A stretch of 24,748 nucleotides of DNA from CAZSMC01 sp964607755 (lineage in GTDB: Bacteria; Zhuqueibacterota; Zhuqueibacteria; Residuimicrobiales; Krinioviventaceae): NCBI GenBank assembly GCA_964607755.1, contig CAZSMC010000062.1, positions 1 through 24,748 on the forward strand, given 5' to 3'. The position numbers were made by a program, and so were the translations under genes. Shown piece after piece: positions 8,392-16,899 of the stretch (positions are counted from its first letter, which is position 1; the number at the start of each line of letters is the position of its first letter). A model generated the notes under the pieces. That model saw only the letters and a program-made list of their open reading frames with translations. It did no database searches and had not been told where the DNA came from.

Positions 8392-8898
8392 ATGAAACAG
8401 CGAGTAAATATTATCACCACCGGTGGTACGATTGAGAAAACGTATGATGAAATAGAAGGCACGCTGAGCAATCGCGGTTCACAGCTCAAAGCAATGCTCA
8501 AACGGCTCCGGCTGCCTTATACCGAGGTAAAGTCATACGATGTGTTGTGCAAGGATTCTCTGGATATGACGGATGAGGACAGGGAAAACATTCTCAATGC
8601 AGTAAAAAAACTGGTGCCAGAAAAATGCCCGATTGTCATTCTTCACGGCACTGACACAATGGAATTGACAGCTTGTTATATTTATAAGAATTACCAGCCG
8701 CTGCCGGTGCCGATCGTCATGACTGGTGCGATGAAGCCTTTTGGGTTTGATGATTCCGATGCGCTGCAAAACTTTACTGAGGCGCTGTTTGCTGCCAAAA
8801 TTGTCCCGACGAATCTGTACATTTCCATGCACGGTCAATTGCATGCCATGCCAGGGGTACATAAAAACCGGCAAACCGGTACGTTTGAGAAACGATAA
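8392..8898 (+). CDS. Short asparaginase-domain protein
   Basis: 168 residues from the ATG at 8392. It carries the two signatures of the N-terminal domain of type I/II L-asparaginases. One is T-T-G-G-T-I-E near residues 9-15, containing the nucleophile Thr. The other is H-G-T-D-T at 85-89, followed by T-G-A-M-K-P. Full-length asparaginases have about 330 residues and a second domain; this protein stops after the first. Stand-alone proteins of this length exist in many bacteria, so it need not be a truncation, and no remnant of the second domain follows before the convergent permease gene (stop only 17 nt away). A farther upstream ATG at 8326 would add 22 residues that do not resemble the family. 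No clear Shine-Dalgarno sequence precedes the chosen start. Amidohydrolase activity is uncertain. Confidence 0.8.
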   Translation: MKQRVNIITTGGTIEKTYDEIEGTLSNRGSQLKAMLKRLRLPYTEVKSYDVLCKDSLDMTDEDRENILNAVKKLVPEKCPIVILHGTDTMELTACYIYKNYQPLPVPIVMTGAMKPFGFDDSDALQNFTEALFAAKIVPTNLYISMHGQLHAMPGVHKNRQTGTFEKR

Positions 8899-8915
8899 CG
8901 GCACTCGCGCCTTGA

Positions 8916-10235
8916 CTAAACAATCAGCGCTAATATCGCAAAAGCATCAATCACGTAAAGCATGGGGGCGACTTCATTAGCTCGTCCTGTCGCCAGTTTA
9001 ACTACAGTCCACGACAAAAATCCCCACACAATTCCTTGAGTAATAGAATAGGTTAGCGGAATTAAAAACATAGCCAGGAAAACCGGGATTGCATCATCAA
9101 ATTTAGTCCAGTTAATGCGAAGCACCGGTTTCATCATAAACACGCCGACAAGCACGAGAACCGGTGAGGTAGCGATGGTCGGGACGATAGACAATAGTGG
9201 CGAAAAGAACAAAAACGGCAGGAACAAAACGCCGGCAGTCACGGCTGTCAAACCGGTGCGCCCGCCTTGCTCGATACCGGTCGCCGATTCGATATAACTG
9301 GTGCCAGCACTGGTGCCGAAAAGTCCTGAAATTGTCGTGGAAAAAGCATCGACAATGAGCGATTGTTTGATATTTCTTGGTTCACCCTGCTCATCTTTCA
9401 AGTCAGCGGCTTCTGCCACTCCGATAAACGTGGAAAGGCTATCAAACATATCGGTGAACAAAAAAGCAAAGATAACCGGCCACACTGATAACTTTAGCGA
9501 ACCTATGAAATCCATTTTAAAAAGAACACTGAAATCCGGTGGAGCAAAAAAACCCTTCCAGGTAACAAGCGTGGCTGTGCCCTGGTTGATGCTGGATGCG
9601 TCTCCATAAAAACGGCCAATCGGAATGGAAAGAATGGTGGTAAAAAGAATTCCCAAAATGAGCGCTGCCGGTACTTTTTTTATGACAAAAATTGACGTGA
9701 TGGCAAGTCCGGCAAGAAAAGTAATGGTTACGGCATTTAAAGGTCCCATTGCTACAATAGTGGTTTCATCCGAGACGATAAAGTGGGCATCCATAACGCC
9801 GATCATGGCGATGAACAAGCCAATGCCGCAGGCCACGCCGTATCGAAGCTGGGCAGGAATCGCTTTGACAATAGCTGTGCGTACATTGAAAATTGACAAG
9901 ATCAGAAAAATAATACCTGACCAGAAAACAGCGCCCAATGCTGTCCGCCAGTCCACTCCCATACCGATAATAACAGAAAAAGCAAAAAAGGCATTCAATC
10001 CCATACCCGGCGCAAGCACAATGGGATTATTGGCATACAATCCCATGGCAATACTGCTAAAGGCGCTTACCAGAATTGTTGCTGTCAGCACACCGTTGAA
10101 CGGCATATCGGTGTTGCCAAGTATCGACGGATTGACGACGATAATGTACATTGTTGCCAAAAAAGTGGCAATTCCAGCCAGTATCTCTGTTTTCACACTG
10201 GTTTCATTTTCTTTCAGACGGAACAGCGTTTCCAT
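8916..10235 (-). CDS. NCS2-family purine permease, AzgA/PbuG type
   Basis: 439 residues, hydrophobic throughout, with roughly 12-14 membrane segments. The start M-E-T-L-F-R-L-K-E-N and the runs N-P-S-I-L, L-A-P-G-M-G-L-N-A-F-F-A-F and Q-L-R-Y-G-V-A-C-G-I-G-L-F-I-A are typical of the AzgA-like branch, which imports adenine, guanine or hypoxanthine by proton symport. The late run L-F-G-T-S-A-G-T-S-Y-I-E-S-A-T-G-I-E fits the substrate-site region of the family. AAAGGGGA lies 5-6 nt before the ATG. It is 21 nt downstream of an outer-membrane barrel gene, so the two are probably cotranscribed and form an uptake route through both membranes. The exact base transported cannot be told from sequence. 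Confidence 0.92.
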   Translation of the reverse strand: METLFRLKENETSVKTEILAGIATFLATMYIIVVNPSILGNTDMPFNGVLTATILVSAFSSIAMGLYANNPIVLAPGMGLNAFFAFSVIIGMGVDWRTALGAVFWSGIIFLILSIFNVRTAIVKAIPAQLRYGVACGIGLFIAMIGVMDAHFIVSDETTIVAMGPLNAVTITFLAGLAITSIFVIKKVPAALILGILFTTILSIPIGRFYGDASSINQGTATLVTWKGFFAPPDFSVLFKMDFIGSLKLSVWPVIFAFLFTDMFDSLSTFIGVAEAADLKDEQGEPRNIKQSLIVDAFSTTISGLFGTSAGTSYIESATGIEQGGRTGLTAVTAGVLFLPFLFFSPLLSIVPTIATSPVLVLVGVFMMKPVLRINWTKFDDAIPVFLAMFLIPLTYSITQGIVWGFLSWTVVKLATGRANEVAPMLYVIDAFAILALIV

Positions 10236-10256
10236 AAAAATCCCCTTTCGTTTTTA

Positions 10257-10928
10257 TTAAAAATTCCATTTAACTGCCAACGTCGGCATGAACATGAGTT
10301 TATCGTCAAACTGGGGTAAAAAGTTACGGCTAATTTCCACTTCTCCGCCCACGTAAAAATAATCATTCAACGCGTACCACAATTGTGGTTCTGCCTGAAT
10401 GATATGGAGTTTTTCGCCGTATGCATTATCCTGGGTATAGTAGTCAAAATAGCCCATAAATTGAATTTTGTCTTGAAAATAATATTCAACCCAAACAAAG
10501 GTCAATTGAAAATCCGGGGATTCGGACACATCCATATAGCGGTAAAGCAGTTCTGTGTTCAAAGTAATAAAGCCTAAATCAAAAGCGTAGGTCATTCCTG
10601 CGAGCCAGGCGCTGTGCAACGGTCCCCACCCAGCCACGCCGTCGTTGTACTGGATACTTGCTGATACCCTTTTGTGCAACATTGGCAGATTGAAATAACG
10701 GGCGATTTCCCAATAGCTTAAAGAATTGGAATTCTTTTTCGAGTCGTAATCCATATCCACAAACCAAAACGTAGCGCCAAGCGGATCAGGCTTGAACATC
10801 TCGAGCGTAGTAGTGACGTAATTACGCTTCTCACCAAAATCATAATGCAACTGCAAATTTTGGCCAAAGCTCAGGGTGTTTATAAAAAAAAATATGATAA
10901 TCGACCATCGTATTTTTTTAACATCCAT
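10257..10928 (-). CDS. DUF5020 family outer-membrane beta-barrel, Tsx-like nucleoside channel candidate
   Basis: 223 residues with a signal peptide (1-22, ending S-F-G-Q). The mature part is a series of alternating, aromatic-rich strands, such as L-Q-L-H-Y-D-F-G-E, F-W-F-V-D-M-D-Y and Y-F-Y-V-G-G-E-V-E-I-S, and ends in W-N-F, a typical terminal aromatic residue for outer-membrane barrels. The opening pattern and ending match the family DUF5020 as I know it from Bacteroidota, which is related in shape to the nucleoside channel Tsx. AAGGAT is about 8 nt upstream of the ATG. It is the first gene of an operon with the purine permease. The channel role is inferred from that context and from the barrel features. 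Confidence 0.75.
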   Translation of the reverse strand: MDVKKIRWSIIIFFFINTLSFGQNLQLHYDFGEKRNYVTTTLEMFKPDPLGATFWFVDMDYDSKKNSNSLSYWEIARYFNLPMLHKRVSASIQYNDGVAGWGPLHSAWLAGMTYAFDLGFITLNTELLYRYMDVSESPDFQLTFVWVEYYFQDKIQFMGYFDYYTQDNAYGEKLHIIQAEPQLWYALNDYFYVGGEVEISRNFLPQFDDKLMFMPTLAVKWNF

Positions 10929-11070
10929 TTTTTTATCCTTATAAAAATGTCAAGATGATGTTTTTAAAATGTAGCGCTAGCTAATCAAAGAAAATTCAAA
11001 CAGCCAATTACACGATCTGGTTCAATATCAAATGGATGAAAATGACAATTAGGGACATTTTTTATACATT

Positions 11071-11424
11071 TCAATGCCCAATTTTTTTTGTTTTAATATC
11101 CATATCATGTAAAATCTCGGCGATTTTTTCACGATGTTGGCCCTGAATTTCGATTCTGCCGTTTTTCACCGTACCCCCAGTTCCAAGTTTTTGCTTCAAC
11201 ATTTTGCCGAGCTCGGCGAGTTTAAGAGGATGAACAGTCAGGTTCTCCACAAGAGTTACGCTTTTTCCTTTTCTGCCTTTCCGTTCTATTCGAAGATGAG
11301 CGGTCTGTCCGGTAAGCGGATCGTTATTTTCCGGCAGACATTCGCACTCTAACTTGCCGCACACCGGGCATTCTTTTTTATCCGGATCAGTGGAATAAAC
11401 AAGAGAGGAGTTTTTCATAGACAT
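11071..11424 (-). CDS. yciH: SUI1/eIF1-family translation factor, YciH-like
   Basis: About 117 residues. The C-terminal part has the SUI1 pattern R-K-G-K-S-V-T-L-V followed by L-G-T-G-G-T-V-K-N-G-R-I-E-I-Q-G, almost as in Escherichia coli YciH. The start M-S-M-K-N-S-S-L-V-Y-S-T also aligns with YciH. I chose 11424 for that alignment. The ATG at 11418 has the better Shine-Dalgarno sequence (AAGGA, 5 nt), and an ATG at 11445 overlaps the upstream stop as ATGA. Between the two conserved parts is a C-P-V-C ... C-E-C cluster that could bind zinc and that E. coli YciH lacks. It is last in the five-gene operon. In bacteria the protein can influence start-site selection on the small ribosomal subunit; its role here is not evident. 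Confidence 0.88.
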   Translation of the reverse strand: MSMKNSSLVYSTDPDKKECPVCGKLECECLPENNDPLTGQTAHLRIERKGRKGKSVTLVENLTVHPLKLAELGKMLKQKLGTGGTVKNGRIEIQGQHREKIAEILHDMDIKTKKIGH

Positions 11425-11441
11425 CCTTGTCCAATTGCAGA

Positions 11442-12302
11442 TCATATTTGTTTTTTCACACGCTGTTGGTAAATCTGTTTAATTTCCGAGAGCGTCATCG
11501 CCTGGAAAAAATCAGGCGGAACAGAATCTCCTTGTTCCTTGAGTGCTTGCAGCAGACTCGGCAGTTCAAGGTCGGCGCGTTCGAGCAGGTCTTCGTCACG
11601 AAACAGCGACCGGGTTCCGCCGTCGAATATTTTTTCACCCTGAAAAAGCACCACACTGCGCGGCGCCACTTCAGCGACAAAATCCATATTATGAGTAATA
11701 ACGACGATGCCTTTATTATCATATAAAAGTTGCCGAACCAGTCTGGTGAAATCTTTTACACCCCTCGGATCAAGTCCGGCTGTTGGTTCATCAAAAACAA
11801 CAAGTTCGGGATTCATGGCAAGCACACCGGCTATGGCGACTCGCCGCTTTTCGCCTTCACTCAGTTCGAACGGTGAACGGTTTGCAAAAACATCCGGAGC
11901 GAGCTGAACCGATTTCAAAGCCCGATGGACATGCTCGCTGATTTTTTCTTCAGGAATCCCCAAATGACGCGGACCAAAAGCGATATCCCGGAACACAGTT
12001 TCCTCAAAAAGCTGAGTTTCTGGAAATTGAAAAACGATACCAATTTTCTTCCGAAGCTTTGCCTGAGAAAACTTTTTTTGCCAGATATTGTCGCCGTTAA
12101 AAAATACTTTGCCTGAAACCGGTTTTAAGAGCCCGGTGAAATGCTGTACAAGCGTGGTTTTTCCCGAGCCGCTGGGACCGACAATTGCCACGCATTCGTT
12201 GTCCTGAATTGTTAAAGAGATATCTTTAAGTACATCTTTTGACAGCGCCGATAATCCGGTGTAATGGAAAGAAACATGTTGTAACTCGAGAGCAAGTGCC
12301 AT
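11442..12302 (-). CDS. ECF-type transporter ATP-binding protein, EcfA-like
   Basis: 286 residues with a complete ABC ATPase set: Walker A G-P-S-G-S-G-K-T-T (42-50), Q-loop V-F-Q-F-P-E-T-Q-L-F (90-99), signature L-S-E-G-E (147-151), Walker B E-L-V-V-F-D-E-P (166-173) and switch His204. The F-P-E-x-Q-L-F Q-loop and the C-terminal extension are characteristic of EcfA/CbiO subunits, which energise vitamin, cobalt or nickel uptake through EcfT and an S component. No EcfT, EcfS or second EcfA is in the window, so it is an orphan here. Its ATG follows the stop of the dGTPase gene with no gap. Its stop overlaps an alternative start of the SUI1 gene. Confidence 0.88.
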   Translation of the reverse strand: MALALELQHVSFHYTGLSALSKDVLKDISLTIQDNECVAIVGPSGSGKTTLVQHFTGLLKPVSGKVFFNGDNIWQKKFSQAKLRKKIGIVFQFPETQLFEETVFRDIAFGPRHLGIPEEKISEHVHRALKSVQLAPDVFANRSPFELSEGEKRRVAIAGVLAMNPELVVFDEPTAGLDPRGVKDFTRLVRQLLYDNKGIVVITHNMDFVAEVAPRSVVLFQGEKIFDGGTRSLFRDEDLLERADLELPSLLQALKEQGDSVPPDFFQAMTLSEIKQIYQQRVKKQI

Positions 12303-13667
12303 TTAAATCCCGGAAATGTCTTTATCTGCTCGCATAGCAAAAATCTGTTCTTTAGAAATCTGGTTCAGCTTTGTTGCCATTTTTTCGGCAAAATGGTCTG
12401 TCATGCCGGAAATGTAATCGCACACAGCGCGCGCAAATTGCGGTTTTGTCTTTAATTGATTTATTTTTGTCATTTTATCCTGATCATTGCCGTTGTAAAT
12501 AATGTTCATGGTTTGCCGGTCGGCACATTGTTGCAGCCGATAAGCAGGTAATATATTGGGGTGATGGTAAAACGTTTTGAATAAAAAGCGTATTGTTTTT
12601 TTAGCAGACTCGTCTCGCCGCTTTTCGGATGCCAAAGAAATAATATTTTTCATAATGAACTGATCAAGCTCCTGTTGCAAAGGATCGACCTTTTCACTGA
12701 ACCAGATAACTGTGTCATCGAAAAATTGTGTACGCCCATTTTTCTCAACAAAACGACGCATGTTTTGAATCGAATTTTCGATAACATCAGTCGTTAAAAA
12801 ATTGACCAGCGCACGAATAAGATGGTTACGATAGTAGAACGGATCCTGATGTTGCGGAGAAACTAACTGGCCTGCTTTTTCCATATGCTTGATGAGCTTT
12901 ATTTGATGTACATCTTCGACTGAAACATAGCCGGCACGCAAACCGTCTTCGAGATCATGAGTGCGTTGCGCAATCTCATCGCAAATACCAACGTTCTGAC
13001 CTTCCAGGGTTGTTGGCGTATCGATCTCATAATTCAATCCATCTGATTTGAAATCCGGATAATTAATGGCATCACGCCGTAACCGGGTGTGTTTTAAAAT
13101 ACCTTCTCGAACGGCGGCTGTCAGATTCAAGCCATCAAATTCATATTTTTTTTCGTTAACATCAACAACACGCAGACTTTGATAATTATGTTTAAAGCCT
13201 CCAGCGTTTCCTAATATCAACGTTTCATCGAGATCATCTTGTCCGCTCATGATGCGATGTAAAACCACTTCACCTATGTGTCCAAAAGGCGTGTGACCGA
13301 GATCGTGGCCAAGAGCGATAGCCTCAGTTAAATCCTCATTTAGCCCCAAACAACGGGCAATAGTACGGGATAATTGAGACACTTCAAGTGTGTGGGTTAG
13401 CCGGGTGCGGTAATGATCACCATAAGAAATTAAAAAAACCTGGCGTTTGTGTTTCAATCGTCGAAACGCCCGGGAATGAATAATGCGATCTCGATCCCGC
13501 TGAAAAGCGGTTCGATACTTGTGACGGTTTTCCTGATAAAGCCGCGTGTGCCCCCATTCTTTGCTGCAGGCAGCACACGGTGATAAAAACCGTTCTTCAT
13601 AAGATTCCTGTGCCGAACGGTCCTGAATCGTTCCGCATTCGGGTATATACTCTTTTTTAACTTGCAT
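12303..13667 (-). CDS. dgt: Deoxyguanosinetriphosphate triphosphohydrolase-like protein (HD family dGTPase)
   Basis: 454 residues. HD-domain metal ligands are visible as His92 in R-L-T-H-T-L-E-V and the H121-D122 pair in A-L-G-H-D-L-G-H-T-P-F-G-H. The run A-F-R-R-L-K-H-K-R-Q-V-F is the usual entry to the dGTPase fold. These enzymes hydrolyse dNTPs, classically dGTP, to the nucleoside and tripolyphosphate in the cytoplasm, and they are often activated by other dNTPs. An N-terminal C-A-A-C pair near 31-34 is also seen in some members. The gene begins 2 nt after the stop of the PHP phosphatase and directly abuts the ATPase gene, so it is surely in the same transcript. It has no Shine-Dalgarno sequence, which suggests translational coupling. 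Confidence 0.9.
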   Translation of the reverse strand: MQVKKEYIPECGTIQDRSAQESYEERFLSPCAACSKEWGHTRLYQENRHKYRTAFQRDRDRIIHSRAFRRLKHKRQVFLISYGDHYRTRLTHTLEVSQLSRTIARCLGLNEDLTEAIALGHDLGHTPFGHIGEVVLHRIMSGQDDLDETLILGNAGGFKHNYQSLRVVDVNEKKYEFDGLNLTAAVREGILKHTRLRRDAINYPDFKSDGLNYEIDTPTTLEGQNVGICDEIAQRTHDLEDGLRAGYVSVEDVHQIKLIKHMEKAGQLVSPQHQDPFYYRNHLIRALVNFLTTDVIENSIQNMRRFVEKNGRTQFFDDTVIWFSEKVDPLQQELDQFIMKNIISLASEKRRDESAKKTIRFLFKTFYHHPNILPAYRLQQCADRQTMNIIYNGNDQDKMTKINQLKTKPQFARAVCDYISGMTDHFAEKMATKLNQISKEQIFAMRADKDISGI

Positions 13668-13669
13668 AA

Positions 13670-14467
13670 TTATAAAGGAATAAATGAACGTTGCCGTCGC
13701 TCAAAGGTGCACACCGAATTATAGCCAATTCGCCGTAAAAGCTCAGTCGTTTGGTCAAAATGAACAGCGACATCAGCGGGCCGGTGGGCATCGCTTCCGA
13801 TTATAATCGGTATATCCATTTGGCGAGCCAATTTAATGATGCGCGTAGCCGGATAAAGCTCTTTTTGTTTTTTCCGCAGCCCGGATGTGTTGATATCGAG
13901 CACTTTGTCACCGGACTTGACTGCCTTGAGTGCGTTTTTTACTAATGGTTCTGTATCAATTGAAGGTTTCACGTTCAGATTTTTCGGTAGATCAAAATGA
14001 CCAATTACATCGTACAAGTCCAGCCTGGCAGCTTCACCGATCAACTGATAGTACCGCTGGTAAACATAATCAATTCCAATGTCTTTTATTCGATACGTAA
14101 AAGCCGGATTTGAAAAATCCCAATCATCGATAAAATGCACAGAACCGATAATAAAATCAAAAGGATAGGCATTGATAAACTGGGAGATAAATTCCATGTG
14201 AGTGGGCCAGTAATCGGCTTCCAAACCGAACTTTATCGATATTTCAGGATATACTTTTTTAGCACGAATAATATCTTCGACATAGGTTTCAAAATCACCG
14301 AAATGCATTCTGCCGTCCGGATCATTGATCAGCGGAATGGGAATATGTTCGGCGAAGCCGATTTCGGCCAGGCCTTTTTCGATAGCTGCTTCGACGTATT
14401 CAAAAATTTCGCCTTCGCCATGCCTGCACAAGTATGAATGAACGTGATAATCGCGCATAATCCTCAT
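13670..14467 (-). CDS. PHP-domain histidinol-phosphatase-like protein (HisJ/HisK type)
   Basis: 265 residues with the PHP metal-binding motifs in order: D-Y-H-V-H-S (His8, His10), E-H-I-P (His41), G-L-E-A-D-Y, G-S-V-H-F-I, G-H-F-D-L-P-K and G-S-D-A-H-R-P. This is the pattern of histidinol-phosphate phosphatase HisJ/HisK, the penultimate step of histidine synthesis, but related PHP proteins act on other phosphoesters. No other his gene is in the window, so the substrate is open. The ATG at 14467 overlaps the stop of the MEMO gene (ATGA). A second ATG at 14458 gives the more usual start M-R-D-Y-H-V-H-S and cannot be excluded. Confidence 0.85.
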   Translation of the reverse strand: MRIMRDYHVHSYLCRHGEGEIFEYVEAAIEKGLAEIGFAEHIPIPLINDPDGRMHFGDFETYVEDIIRAKKVYPEISIKFGLEADYWPTHMEFISQFINAYPFDFIIGSVHFIDDWDFSNPAFTYRIKDIGIDYVYQRYYQLIGEAARLDLYDVIGHFDLPKNLNVKPSIDTEPLVKNALKAVKSGDKVLDINTSGLRKKQKELYPATRIIKLARQMDIPIIIGSDAHRPADVAVHFDQTTELLRRIGYNSVCTFERRQRSFIPL

Positions 14468-15297
14468 TTTTCTATGATAGCAGCAGCATAACCAACGACT
14501 TTCCCAACTGATTCATCCACTACATCTGCAGAAGTTGTATGAGTTAGCACTCTGGGTGCCTGGGTATTCCACTGTTTTGCGGCAACCATCAGAGCGGTAA
14601 TCGGACCGGCGCCACAGGCCATTATTTCATGCTTTTCCGATTTGTTACAAAATTTCTCGGCATCAAATGCTTCAATCGCTTCGAGCGTCATCTTGTCTGT
14701 GCGCATTGCTTCCTCGTATACTTCTCCATGGTAAAGATCAGAGCTGGCCACAATGAGTGTTTTTTCAGAATCCAGTACTTTAGCCATTGCGTTTCCTAAC
14801 TCTTGACACACGTTCCATATAAAATCGTTAAACACAATGGGGACAAGTTTAAATTCCCGAAGAATCTTTTGTAAAAATGGCAACTGCACTTCGAGAGCGT
14901 GTTCCGGACGAAGACCGCCTTCGTGACCGGCAGAGGAACGCTGAATAACTGACGAGTGTTGTGCCAGCCTTTCTGTCAGTTCCGTATCCACAGATATTCG
15001 TCCAAGTGGCGTTTCATAATAATCACCGTCATAAACAGACACGCCGTTAATGGGCGTAGCGTGACTCGGGCTGCATACCACAACTGTCTCATACTGCTGA
15101 TTTTCAAGCTGCTTGTAAGCAACGGCAGCAGTTTGGCCAGAATACGGATAACCGGCATGTGGCGCAATCAAACCGACAATTCTTTTGCCGGTTTGTTGCA
15201 AAGCGGCTTTTTCGAAATATTCAGTCAGGGTCGCATCAAGCTCATCCGGGTTGCCGGGATAAAATTGATTTTCCCACTCCGGTCTGCGAATTTTCAT
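14464..15297 (-). CDS. amrB: MEMO1 family protein (AmmeMemoRadiSam system protein B)
   Basis: 277 residues, the full length of the family. Recognisable runs are R-R-P-x-W-x-x-x-F-Y-P (start), A-P-H-A-G-Y-P-Y-S-G (His47), S-P-S-H, E-H-A-L-E-V-Q-L-P-F-L, S-S-D-L-Y-H and A-C-G-A-G-P-I. The fold is related to class III extradiol dioxygenases. The human homologue MEMO1 binds metal, but the bacterial role in the AmmeMemoRadiSam set is not settled. The partner AMMECR1 and radical-SAM genes are not in this window. GGGAGGTGAG lies upstream of the ATG, the strongest ribosome site in the region, and fits its place as first gene of the five-gene operon. Confidence 0.9.
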   Translation of the reverse strand: MKIRRPEWENQFYPGNPDELDATLTEYFEKAALQQTGKRIVGLIAPHAGYPYSGQTAAVAYKQLENQQYETVVVCSPSHATPINGVSVYDGDYYETPLGRISVDTELTERLAQHSSVIQRSSAGHEGGLRPEHALEVQLPFLQKILREFKLVPIVFNDFIWNVCQELGNAMAKVLDSEKTLIVASSDLYHGEVYEEAMRTDKMTLEAIEAFDAEKFCNKSEKHEIMACGAGPITALMVAAKQWNTQAPRVLTHTTSADVVDESVGKVVGYAAAIIEK

Positions 15298-15477
15298 AAT
15301 ATCTGCTCACCTCCCATCTTTTTCTTGATTTTGATAAATATTTTACTAACTTTTTTTTCAAAATAAAACTTATAGTTAATCGCTTAACAACTCTCAACTA
15401 ACATCTCAACGAGTATCAAATATATAACCTAATCATTTTTACGACTTTTATCAACCTCTTCTTGAAAAGATAATCGC

Positions 15478-16827
15478 ATGGCAAAAACCGAACATACATG
15501 TGCCAACCATCCTGACGTTAAAACCCGCCGCAAATGTTTTCAATGCAGCAAATATATTTGCGGTCAATGTCAAATCGTCTTTTTGAACCGGACGTTTTGT
15601 TCCTTTTCATGTTTGCAAAAAGCTCTCTTTAGCTCGTTCTTAGCGCTTTTAAAACCTGACGCTAAAAAAAGTTCCTTTTTTCATTATCTATTGTCGCGTC
15701 CAGGTGTGATAATTCTGTGGATCACTGTAATTTTTATGTTTGTCTCGCTCTTCCTGGCAATAAAAAACCTCAACCGGGATGTAAAACTCATCAAAGCACA
15801 ACGCGCAGCCGACAGCACGCTTGTGCCCCACCCTGAGGGCGAAGGTTATATCCAGGCCACTTTAAAAGATCAACCGGATGCCATGGTCAGGCAAAACATC
15901 ATTGACATTTCAGGCGAAGCAGCAGACAGTATTATCATCAGTTTGAAAGTGAACGGTCAATTAAAAGCAGTCACCCTTCCAAAAGACAATCAGTTCTCGT
16001 TTTCAGATATCGAGCTGGAGTACGGTTCGAATGAAATCGTGGTTTTAGGCATGGACAGCAGGGGCAACGTCAAAGTCCTTCAAAGAATTTCCACAACCTA
16101 CGGCACACCGACGATGAGCTATCTGTCTCGCGACGTGACCCGTGGCCGCACGCACAAAAAACGCATCGCTTTGACTTTTGATGGCGGGTCCGGCAAAAAA
16201 GCTGCTGATGATATTCTGAACGTCCTGAAGGAAAAAGACATCCGGTGCACCATGTTTTTGACTGGTGCGTTTCTAAAACGTTATCCGGATTTGGTAAAAG
16301 AAATTTTTGCCGGGGGACATGAGGTCGGCAATCATACCTGGAGTCACCCGCACCTGACTACTTTTGCTGACAATTATAAGCATCAAACCCGGAAAGACAT
16401 GACACGTGAAAAACTGCAGCAAGAGTTGCTAAAAACAGCCGAGCTTTTTCAGGATATTACCAAACAAAAAATGGCATTGTACTGGCGGGCGCCATTTGGT
16501 GAACATAATTTGGAAATCCGCCGTTGGGCCGCCGAAATAGGCTACCGGCAAATCGGCTGGACTATTGCTAACGGTCAGAATCTGGATACCATGGATTGGG
16601 TAGCAGATACCACGCTGGCGTCGTATAAATCGTCAGACGAAATTTTACAGGAGCTGCTCAAGTTTGGCAACAACGACAGTACACATGCCAATGGTGGCAT
16701 CATCTTGATGCATCTGCACACAGAGCGGCAAACAGATCCGGTTCATACCATCATTCCCGCGTTTGTTGACAGTATGAGAGCTCGGGGGTATGCCTTTACT
16801 ACTATTTCAAAGCTGTTAAAACCATGA
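15478..16827 (+). CDS. Membrane-anchored polysaccharide deacetylase with N-terminal zinc finger
   Basis: 449 residues. The first 45 hold a B-box-like cluster: Cys8, His11, Cys20, Cys23, Cys28, Cys31, Cys41, Cys45. One membrane segment follows (about 76-95), then a beta-sandwich-like stretch (about 137-205) and a NodB homology domain (about 228-449). NodB motif 1 is T-F-D-G-G (233-237), where the common form is T-F-D-D-G; motif 2 is H-T-W-S-H (286-290), motif 3 R-A-P-F-G (337-341) and motif 5 L-M-H-L-H (410-414). The base Asp and the two metal His remain, but the metal Asp is Gly, a variant also found in some other deacetylase branches. The topology places the finger in the cytoplasm and the catalytic domain outside. 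It is divergent from the MEMO operon. Likely action on peptidoglycan or another glycan is inferred from the family. Confidence 0.87.
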   Translation: MAKTEHTCANHPDVKTRRKCFQCSKYICGQCQIVFLNRTFCSFSCLQKALFSSFLALLKPDAKKSSFFHYLLSRPGVIILWITVIFMFVSLFLAIKNLNRDVKLIKAQRAADSTLVPHPEGEGYIQATLKDQPDAMVRQNIIDISGEAADSIIISLKVNGQLKAVTLPKDNQFSFSDIELEYGSNEIVVLGMDSRGNVKVLQRISTTYGTPTMSYLSRDVTRGRTHKKRIALTFDGGSGKKAADDILNVLKEKDIRCTMFLTGAFLKRYPDLVKEIFAGGHEVGNHTWSHPHLTTFADNYKHQTRKDMTREKLQQELLKTAELFQDITKQKMALYWRAPFGEHNLEIRRWAAEIGYRQIGWTIANGQNLDTMDWVADTTLASYKSSDEILQELLKFGNNDSTHANGGIILMHLHTERQTDPVHTIIPAFVDSMRARGYAFTTISKLLKP

Positions 16828-16899
16828 CCCATACTTGAAATAAATTTCAAACCACGGCACGCCACTAATTTTATCTCACCTCCGCTTGACAAACCTTTT

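Noticed and set aside
8392..8898. Asparaginase-like gene as a truncated pseudogene
   Set aside because: No remnant of the second domain follows, the frame is clean, and stand-alone proteins of this size are known, so I kept it as an intact gene.
9625..10260. 211-codon open frame on the plus strand opposite the purine permease
   Set aside because: The minus-strand frame gives an unmistakable NCS2 permease. The antisense reading is low-complexity and has no start signal.
10929..11070. Purine riboswitch upstream of the barrel-permease operon
   Set aside because: I looked for the paired stems and conserved core expected of the purine riboswitch and did not find them; only a short TAGCGCTA palindrome is present.
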